From Cristatella mucedo (lineage: Eukaryota > Bryozoa > Phylactolaemata > Cristatellidae), in NCBI GenBank assembly GCA_009760855.2, contig WPIO01000039.1, positions 2,347,501-2,411,500 on the forward strand: 64,000 nucleotides of DNA, written 5' to 3'. Under the pieces are notes generated by a model. That model searched no databases and had not been told where the DNA came from. It saw nothing but the letters and a program-made list of their open reading frames with translations. Of the stretch, positions 39,701 through 50,400 are shown piece by piece; positions within the stretch are counted from its first letter, which is position 1, and each line of letters begins with the position of its first letter. The translations under genes were made by a program, and so were the position numbers.

Positions 39701-42700
39701 TTTTGAAACAATCTGGTGCTTTAGCTGAGCTACTTAAACCACCTGATGTGTTTGCTGTGTTTATATGAGCAAAAACTATTTCTGGTAGATGAGATAGAAG
39801 TTCTGCAACGTAAATGCAATTGTTTAATCTTCATAATTAGAACGAATAAGAAGAAGCGCTTCGTTAGTAAAGCTAAGTTTGTGTTTTTCCGTTCAAAGAA
39901 AATGCCAAGAACTCCAAAGGCCCTGACAAATAAATTAAGTTCAAATAATTTTATCAGAGCAGCACTCAGATAAACTTAAGTGACATTTTATTTAAATGAA
40001 CCCACACATTACGGATAAAAGTTTCGTTTTAACATTTGCCGTACCTGTGACCTTGTGGTCGTTCTTAATATAAGCTTTTGTCACACTCTCGATCTAAAAA
40101 GAATTCATATAACGAATCACTAAATTATAAGGAAGTGCAATAAATGCCATTTGAGTGTACTAAAAGGCAATCATATGCATTCGATTTAGAAGTTGGATAT
40201 TTTCTAGATTCTCACTATGAATAATACTTGTTTGTTGCAGGCGAGGCAAGACTTTGTACATTTATGTCTTGAAAAACTAGTTGATATGAAAACGGTCAAC
40301 CCTAAAACCTTGAAAAAGACCGATAATGGTCTATTATGGACAACGGAGGGTAACGCCATTATGCATCACTGCTCATGACGTATTTTAAATTTACTTGTTT
40401 GTGCTGCCCATTTTATTACATGTATTCCCACTTTCTCTTTGTTGCGTGAGACGAAGTCTGTTGGCTACCGAATGCATACCGAAAGCCGCCTAGGCTGTGA
40501 GTGCGCTATACAAAACTCTCCTGCGTAACACCCACACGGTCTTTATGACTTTGTCGAGTTACTGACGGAGATACATTACATTAAATTACAATAAAATGAA
40601 CTAGATCAGTTATCTCGTAGCTTGTACAAGTTTCTCTAGATGGTAATAGCCAAATAAGGTAGTTCTAAGACTTGAATGCTTGCATTACACTAGATATTCC
40701 CAGCACTCGCTAGTTCAAGCCTTGCGGCTGTTTTGACTTTGGTTAATAGAGTATTATGACAATGATTGATGCATAAAAACACATTGGCATTGTATACATA
40801 AAGTTAAGTTTTCAGAAGCACCGTGTCTGGCCGATTAAAAAATTTCTAATTAAAAGTGTATTATATTAAATCTTCAAGCTCATTAGGCAGTCATTAAGAC
40901 AAATAAGTATGGGCCTATGTTTTTGAACTGGAGTCGTCCGTGAGTCCCACGGCGACTCAAATTTCTTTTTTCTGCATGACTCACAGCCTAAATTTGATGC
41001 ACATATTGATAGTAGTGAACATATTAATTAACTAGGTGAGTTAAATTAACTTTAGGACCCTACAGTGATATCGAAAGCCAGTCATGAATTAGGTTGAAGA
41101 TCGGCGGAGAATGCAAAACTGCCGACCATTCTGCTCCAGATTGCCATTGGTTGCTAGCTTATAACATATACCTGGGCTGACCCTGTGTAACATTTTTTTG
41201 TTATTGCTAAGTTCGTAGTCGGTAAATGAACATTTTAGTATTAGAAATACTTAGGATTCTCTGGGAATTCAAATCTTTATAAGAGAGCACAGCTTCTGTA
41301 CCTTCGTTGTCGATTTCAGCCATATTATACCCTTCTGCAACTAATAGCAGTAGTAATAACAATAGTATTAATACGTTTGTATCTCACCATGAAAGAAATA
41401 TATTTATGTGTGGTCATGCTAAATTCGCTGGAAAATAATATATCTTTCATGCTGATAACTATGCTCATTGTAGTCGTAGTAAAAGTAGAGCTCTATTTTA
41501 AATCAATGAAATAATTTTTTTTGAAAAAACTGCTGAAGATTTTTCGAAATGATTCCCATTCATTCTAATTTGTAATTAGAACACTTCAAACTCCAAGATT
41601 AAGTAATTTCTGATTTTTTATAATAATTGCCATATTGTTCACAGGCTCCCTACTGTTTTGAAGCCGGTATCTCTCAGCATGGAAACGCGAACTACAGCGG
41701 CTATTTTCAGCCTGTTTATTCAACGAATGAACTGGCAGCTCAGTGTCATCTGCTTATATTGTAGGTCTTACTGAAGACGATATCATTTCAAATTCAATTA
41801 TATTTCTGATTGCGGGCTACGATACAGTATCGACATTCCTAAACTTTTTTTGCTATGCGATGGCAACGAATCCCGAGGCACAACAAAAGGCTTATGAGGA
41901 AATTACACAACAGATCGGGAAGGCGGACGTGACCTACGACAATCTCAGAGACCTTGCTTACCTCGAAATGTGCATGGACGAAACCTTAAGAATGTACCCT
42001 CCAGCATTGAGGTAAGCATTTAACTTAGTACCAGCCTGCATATCAAAGGTGATCCCGATATTTGGTTCCAATATCTTGGCTTGCTGTGAGGTCGCATTCA
42101 CCAGTGGACTTGAAAGTAGATAATGAGGTACCGCTCAGATCTGATTAAGAGGAGTCAAGTAGTGTGGTTATTGAGAGAGATTAGTCGAGAGGGAATGCTC
42201 ATACCTTAGGAATGTACTCGCCAATATCTCTTATCTGGTGGCAAAGTTGCTACTGGAGCAATCAGCAGAAGGTGGGATGTCGCTATTAGTCGATACCTAC
42301 TGGCTGGCCTTCTTCGGCGGGTCGGTGAGAATGTTCCTGCATCCTGCGTTCACCTTATGAACAGCTCGGCTATCATAAATACGACCCATAAGTTTAAAGC
42401 ACTGAGTAATACTTGTCGCCGTAGTAGCCCACCCTCCGTAGTCCAGAACGTGCTGAAAAGTCGACCGTTGGCCTTTACCAAGGTCCAATTCAAACTTGAA
42501 GGGCAAGCGTCCATCAGGCTGGACACGCCGACGTTAATACAAGCCACTTAATCGCCGTCTCCCAGTCGCTGGACATCCTCTTAAATTCCGCCTACTAAAC
42601 GTCCACTCGCTAAAAACCAAGGGGTTACTTATCCGAGATCAGGTAGTCCACGAGAGGGTAGATGCATTTCTGCTTACCAAAACTTGGATGACGCCTTGTT

Positions 42701-45700
42701 CCACTAGCTGTATTTCTGAGAACACTCCGCCCGGGTTCCCATTCTATCAGGTGATGCGTTCGGACAAGGATGGTGGCAGGTGTTAACTGTTTTTCGCGAA
42801 TTGTTTGGCTATAAGATGTGCAGTTTTCCGCATGCGCCATCGTTTGATCGGTTGCAATCAGGTCTTCATAAAAGACAATGCCTCTCACTGTGGTGATAGA
42901 CCGGCCTCCTTCTGGCTGTCTAAACTTTTTTATAGAGAAGTGTTCAGAGTTTCTTGGTAAAATATGTGTGTGTGACAGGCCGTTACTGATTGTAGACGAC
43001 TTCAATATTCACGTGTACAACCCTAGCAACAGCCAGGTCCACTCATTTCTTGACTGTCTGGAGAATTTTGGTTTGGTCCAACGCGTTATCATACCTCCCA
43101 CGTCGGTGGCCGTATTCTAGATCTCGTGATCACCAAGGATGTCCTCCCGACCGACCTTGCGGTGTGCCCACTGACCCGCTCAGATCACGTTCGGTCTCGT
43201 TTACTGTTTCGGTTCCCTTGTACGTCCAGGATAATGTCAAACTTGTCAAACAACGTCACTATCAAAATATTGACAAAGGCAAGATTTTGAAATTTGTTTG
43301 TGATGCAGGTCTTCTTGATCTGCATTCAGACTTGACCGGCAGCCTCGATACCCTCATTGATGCAATAAACATGACACTAAGGAGTGCTTTTGACAAACAT
43401 GCTCCGTTCATTCTATCCGTGTTCAAAGTCGTAGAGATTCCTTTAAGTTTACAAAAAATCTCCTTAAGATACGCCGGGTTAAGCTCAGGCTTGAAGTCGT
43501 TTCAAGAAATCGGGGTCGGTGAAGTTCTAGTCAATTTCAAAGACTTCCTTCGAGTAAACATCCGAAAGCTTAAAAATGCAGGGCTTCTTTTCTCATCCGA
43601 AAGCTGAATTCCGCCGGTCGGACCCTAGACACATTCATAAGACAGTAAACCATTTACTGGCCAATGCTGAGAGATCTGACTGCCCAGATATTAAGGGCAA
43701 AGCCGAAAAATGTCAGCCTTTTTTACTGAAAAGAATGTACACATTCGTGCCTCCATACAGCCCCTTCCGACTAAAGCAATCGCGGTTCCACAACCTGCGA
43801 CCTTCCTTGAAAGGTTCTCCGAGGTTTCTGCATGCGATGTGGCTACCTTAATAAGGTCTAGCAAAAAGAGCTCGTCTGCTGAAGATCCTATATCTTCATC
43901 ACAGTGGTCTTCACTAGCAGACCAACCTAGCCCTGCCGTAACCAAGATTTTTAATGCTTCTCTGGAAAAAAGGTCGCTTCCAAGTCCTTCAAATCAGCAA
44001 TCGTTAGACCTATACTTAAAAACCCTGGATTAGACACAAAGATCCTTGTAAACTATCGCCCAGTTTCCCTTCTTCTTTTCTTGTCAAAGATTCTTGAACA
44101 AATTGTTGCTAAGCAGCTGGTTGGATATGCTGAAATTAATGAAATGTCGGAGACATTTCAATCAGGTTTCAAGAGGCAGCACTCTACTGAAAATGCTCTT
44201 CTCCGTGTTAGAAATGACATTCCACGTGGCAACGACGAGGGAATGTCACTGCCCTAGCTCTGCTAGATCTGTCTGCTGCCTTCGACACCATTGATCACGA
44301 TGTTCTGCTTGAACGATTGAGAACAACGATCGGTGTGGCAGACGAAGCACTGGTATGGTTTAAATCGTACTTGTCTGATTGTGTTCAATCCGTGTCTTGG
44401 GGTCAGGTCTCACGCATGAGACGGGTCACCTGTGGACTCCCTGAAGAGTCTGCACTTGGTCCCTTGCTGTTCTCCATTTATACTCAACCTCTGGGAAATG
44501 CGATTGGGGCCCATGGAGTAGGATATTACATTTATGATGACGATACTTAGTTGTATATGTCATTCAAACCGTCGGAATCTGCTGCAGCAACGGATAAACG
44601 TAACGCCTGCCTCGCCGATATTCGATCCTGAATGTCGGAAAACTTCCTGAAATTATATTATGATAAAACCGAACTGCTGCACTTAGGACACCCTAACCGT
44701 GTGGCTGGATTAAAAGACTCTGCTCTTCTCATAGGTGATGCTGTTGTACAACCATCATCACGTGCTCAAAATGTAGTTGAGTTTTCGACAGCTGCCTCAC
44801 TTTTAAAAGCTTCATTCAGAGTACTGCTTCTTCAGCTAGCCATCACGTCCGATCCCTATGCAAGATTAAGAGCCGTCTTCCACAGTGGTATGTAAAAAAT
44901 TTAACTAGCTCCTTAGTTCTGTCTCGGCTTGATTATTGTAATTCGCTTTTGGCCTGGCTACCAAAGAAAACAATTAGGCCACTGCAGCTGACTAAAAGTA
45001 TGGCTGCAAGACTAGTCTTCAAGTCCCAAAAGTTTGAGCACGTGTCTCCTTTGCTAAAAGAGCTAGGATGGATGCCGGTTGAGCAACAGATTCAGAGCAA
45101 AGTTCTTACGCTGACCCACAAGGCCAACCACGGCTTGGCTCCTTCGTATCTAGTTGAAACTGCTGCACCAGTTTCAGCCTGTTAGACGCCCTCAGGTCCT
45201 GTGTGGACAAAAATAAACTAGCTGTTCCATTCCTCCGCCTTAAGACCATTGACGACAGAAGCTTTAGCTTTGCATGTCCTAGACATTAAGACTCGCTTCC
45301 ACATTTCTTATGCAGCGACAACTATTCTCCTACTGCCAACTTTGGCTCATCCTTTTCAGCGGTCCTGAGCAGCTACTTCCATGCTAATCACTACCTCAAT
45401 CGCTCTCCTGACTCTGCTATACTTCCCACTTTCTCTTTAGTGTGTGAGACGAAGTCTGTTGGCTACCGAATGCGTACCAAAAGCCGCTTAGGCTGTGAGT
45501 GAGCTATATAAAACTCTCCAGCGTAACACACCCATCGTCTGTTTGTGGAGTTACAGACGGAGATAAATTACATTGCATTACACAAGCTAGTTCACCAGAG
45601 GACCTTTGGGTATGGATATAACCTGGAAGTCCTTAAGAAGATATTAGGTTACAGGCATTAGTATTTTTGGATTGTGCATCTGTGATTCATCAATGTTGTT

Positions 45701-47381
45701 CTAGAAGCCAGACTTGGCCTCTGGTAAGATCGATTGGTATAATCTGCAGAAGTCGCCGTGTGGCTGTCGATGGAGAGTCAACCTGGTATTTTGTATGCAA
45801 ATCTTGTACTAGTGGTTCTAGCTAGTTTAATACTGGTGGTGAACCGTATTCTGCCTGGGCGAGGGCAGAGAGTGTGCTACGTCGAACGAGCAAACTTGTC
45901 AAGCTCCTCAGCTAATGTCGTATTGTAGCATTCTACCAATGATGAAAGGTTGGAAGGGAATTGAGTAGCTGGGGTGAAGAAGATATTTTTGCACGAACAG
46001 TATGGGTGTCAACGGTTTTGAGGTTTCGCTATTCAAATCTGACTTTGGATGTAGAGCAGGGTACACTGTAGGCGAAATGTGATCTTCATGTGGTCAGGTA
46101 AGCAGGATGCGGTACTAAAAGGGGCGATAGCATATAGCAATGGGTTAATATTCGATTGAGTGTGTGACACTTGCTGCGAGTAGGGTCATCTACATTAATC
46201 AGCCAGTTCACGAAATGTAGCATTTCAGGCTTCAGCCAAGTTGCCAAAATAAATTATTAAAATCGCCCCTAACAAGGAGAGATCAATTTATAACTCACAG
46301 GTGGATTACTTATACTATTGGCAGCTTCTTCTCGGACTCAAACCAGTGATTCAAAAGAATGCTTCCATGGTGTTGCAAACGGATTCATCTTAATAGAGGA
46401 TCATGTGACCATGGCGACTCCCGCCAGATTTGATTGATCTAAGGGTTGCGATAGAAGGAGTATCCTGTCGGCAAGGCTTGGGCTAAGGTGGGGCTAGAAT
46501 TTGATTTCAGCCAGATCTAAGTCCTTGCAGAACGGCCGTAAGCCAGCTCCCATCGGCTAACATTTGAGTGGTAGTAGCCTTGACGGTTAGCACCATGCGT
46601 TCAGCATGGTCTTTACTGCAGGCATATTATGGACTTGATGTCTCGATATGCCTTGCTAAAAGGCTCGTAGCACATGTCAGAAACTCTTGTCTGGACAATT
46701 GAGGGCCGTTTTCATCATCAGTACTTTAAGAATACTGACGTTAAGGAATCCCATATCAAACTTTTGTCGGACTTCTTTGTCAGTGCTCTGCTCTTGAAGC
46801 TCGTCAGTAGTACATCATTTGTCGTAGCAATCCACAGTTAGTGTTGGGACCTTGCGAGATCAAACAGATCGCTGACAAATTGTTGGCACGAGTATTCGGG
46901 CGTAGGTTGTGCAGGTTGGCGCATGACGGGATTTGTATTCCTGTGCTCCTGACATCAGCCACACACAGATACAATATCTTCAATGTCTAGTCCATTGCCA
47001 GGACAGTAAACCGTGGTCATGGCCAGAGCCATGAAATTAAGAATTCTGATGCTCCCAAGTAAATATATCATGCAGCGTGTGCCGACGGCAAACTTTCGAG
47101 ACAGCGACCTGGTTGCATTTATAAACAATAACAGTGAATGTTGACAAGTCATGAAAAACGATCCAAAAGGATTTTATTATCCATGGTAGCAAATTTCTTT
47201 TCGATTTCTCTCCCCAACAGCATACATCAGCAGTGCCTGCATATTCGGGCTTAACTTTCTCGAAGGCCCGCTCATGGAACACGTGCTAGGCACCGAAAAC
47301 GTATTTCTCTCTCAGCTAGCTTCAGACCGTAGCAGCTTCTTCTAGGCCAGGTCAAAAATCAGCGAAATAGTTTGCCAACCC

Positions 47382-47413
<32 letters not shown>

Positions 47414-50400
47414 CACTTGATAAAGCGCCCTAAAAGAACTCAATTTATTTCTATGTGCTTTACATTTGCTGCAAAGGGAAATGTGATTGTGCTGCCTGCT
47501 GAGCCACTTGACGCATTCCAGCTGTGACAGCGGCCAAGGTGGGCTACTTTTTCAGCAAAAAACGTGGGCAGTGCAGTATGCCTGATGATTCAGCTCTGAA
47601 TGCATCATGCATATTACAAGTATTAATGCATCACAATCAACTCTGACATCAGCCTACTATGCCATCTAAACACCGGAGCAATCACGCTGAGCCTGGTAAC
47701 TTGCAGTGTCTTCTCCGAGAGTGCCAATGGCCGATGGCTGCGAAACAAGATCACACCAAGCAAGTTCTCAGCGAGAAATTGACTTAAAGCCTACCGTCTA
47801 TACGGAGATTAGCTCATTCCTAAGAAGCGATGAACATCAGCTTTTGACCAAGAGCAGTGGTTCCCAACCTTCCTAATGACGTTACCGTTTAATACAGTTT
47901 CTCATGTTGCCGTGACCCCCAACCGTAAAGTTATTGTGTGCGAACTGTAGAAATGTATGCTTTCCGGTGGTCTTAGGCGACGCCTGCGAACGGGTCGTTC
48001 GACCCCCCCCCCAAGGGGTTTTGACCCACAGGTTGAGAACCGCTGACCTAGAGACAGAGAGCTCATAATTCACTCGTACCTAGTCTGGGTCAGCCTGCAG
48101 ACCGCCGGCAGACAACATATAGCCCAGATACGAAAACTGCTGATTATTTTTGGAAGTTGCATTCTTTCTCAATTGAGAGTACGATTGATCTCAGGGAAGC
48201 TGCGTTGCAGAAGACGGAGGAGGCGTTAATCGAGCGCCTCGATCGTGGAGCACGACAAGAAAAAATAGTATGAATGTACACTAACACCCTTGGGATGTTG
48301 GCACGATAGTCGGCAATGATGCAATGAAGTACCTCTGGAGCATCGACTATGCCGGAGGGCATATGCCAAAATCCGTAGTCACCAAGGGTGTGGCCATAGT
48401 GGTTATTAGGCTACTTGGCCCATCTAGGACTACTTGCAGTAAGCCCGACGGTCGTGAGGTAGTATATGGAGAAGTAGTTACCACCATTCAGGTTTGCCCG
48501 ATCTCGTCGGGCGTCTGTAGCTAATCATGCTTGTGGTGCATTACCTTATTAAATGAGCCGGCATCTATGCATATACCTAATTTCTCAGAATCGGGCTTGG
48601 TGACAAGTACAATAGGGCTGTCTAACCCAGTCAGTAGCCTCAGTGACTAGAGGAAATGCCGGAAGGTCATCCAGGACCATTTCATTGAGCTGACGGAGCA
48701 ACATGTCCCAATATTCAAATGGCGGGCTGGCTGTATTGCAGGCTGTGCATTAGCACAAAGATTGATTGCGTACTTATTGGGCAGCTGTCCCACTTTCTTA
48801 AGACATCTGAAAATTCACGCTGAAGAGCTGATTCGGCATTGTCAGGAGCATTAACTACCAGTGCACGGCCAACAGATCCCACAGTCCTGTGAAGTCCGTG
48901 GAGTGAAGGAGTATCGTTCTCTGCCAGCTCGAACTCCAGGAAAGTCTATGCATTGTTTTATTTATCCGAGCGAGGAATGACCACGAAGGTTAAATGGGGC
49001 TCTGCCATAAGCAAAACGTTTGGTGGTAGATTCCTGTGGCATTGGGTCCACCAGACAGTTGTAGGTTGTTAATGTCATCACTTTGTTTGTGGCATCGGTT
49101 AATATGAGATCCCACCCCAGCACCTTGAGCATGACCTGCGAAATACTAGAGTCACAGAATGCACAATTGTAGAAGTAGCCTGCTCACATTCGGAAGCGAT
49201 TGCCCTGTGAAGCTCGATCTTTTTTATCTTCAGCCTGCCAGGACACTGCCTGAAAATGGTTTAGTCTACCGCAGGCAGCACAATGTCTTACCGTACAATC
49301 ATAGCATCTCTTATATGAAGAAGTTTTCATTTATAGTCACAGTACAGCTTTGAACATTTCTCCGTGGCTTTCCGATGGCTTTGTGAAATAGTTTCCTCTG
49401 AGCTTACAGGTACGCACAGAGGCATTCAGTATATCCATAGAAAAACACTCGTGCAACTATTACTTGTGATTTCGAATTACAAGAAAAGCTTGCCGGACAG
49501 AAATTTTTTTAACGTCGAGAGTGACAATACTCATAGATTGACATTCATAGCGTTTGAAATACCTATGCCGTTTATTATTATATATTCAATGTAATGACTT
49601 TATAGAGGAGTGGGCACATAATGTCGTCTGGACCCTATGCATTAAGACGAGAACCGGGTATTTTCATACCAGAAAATGCAGATCTTATCACGTAATAAGT
49701 AGCATGGACAATCATTCAAGCTATTTCTAATGAAGTGGCTAAGTTTTTTATCCCCATTATGAGTAGCAAACTACCCTGCAAAGCGTCATATCACCTAACT
49801 GCCAAATTCTATGCAGACCAAATAAGTGCTGTCTGAATTGATATACGTAATTCCCTGTTGCATATGGTCGTCGCTCTGCTTAGCTTGTTAAGCCTACAAA
49901 AGTTAGGTGGTGAAGTTTATTCAGTATTCCTGGATCAGCCTTTATCTGATCATCTGCTGAACAAGAACTAATATCACGAGAGTTTTGTAAAGCGCCATAA
50001 GAGAACCGATCTATCACTATGCAATTTAAAGTCTCGGTAATGATTAGTAATAACGTACACATCGTCAGTCCACGTAAGCACACATCGACCACTTGCACTT
50101 GTGCAGAAAATGCTGTGACGAACCAGACCTTTGTAGCTCGTATTTAAATATCAAGTGAGGAGCTATCACGGCGGAAAAAGTGAGTTTCTGGCTTTAAGAA
50201 CATATAAACTAAAGGCACGGGCTTCAAGGGATTTCAGCTCGGTTTCTAGGCACAGCTAAATGACGTGGAAGAAAACAGCAAATTTCACGACGCCAAGCCT
50301 GATCCGGAAGTTGTTGGATGTGTAGCTTGTAGAAATAGAAAGAAGGAACCTAAAAGTGAGTCTGAGCACTTTGAAGCTGTTACAATGTTTGAAAGTATGT

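Larger units (their letters stand above)
46430..49150 (-). mobile_element. Ty3/Gypsy retrotransposon pol remnant in intron 9 of copy C
   Basis: The minus strand in order from 49150: a linker to the RT start ([18 protein letters not shown] near 48600); the RT core [19 protein letters not shown] and [11 protein letters not shown] (48362-48200), where MPFGL-NAP-F and LVY-DDI are the family forms (so the catalytic DD reads HT); the post-RT block [18 protein letters not shown] (48130-48070); and an integrase region with [14 protein letters not shown] and [13 protein letters not shown] (46960-46860). It has many stops, and is interrupted by a hAT MITE (47855-48045) and a LINE-A tail (47382-47490). 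No LTRs recognised. Confidence 0.75.

Noticed and set aside
41743-42015. ATG-started P450 ORF as a separate small gene
   Set aside because: It is exon 9 of copy C; the ATG lies in the intron before the acceptor at 41764.
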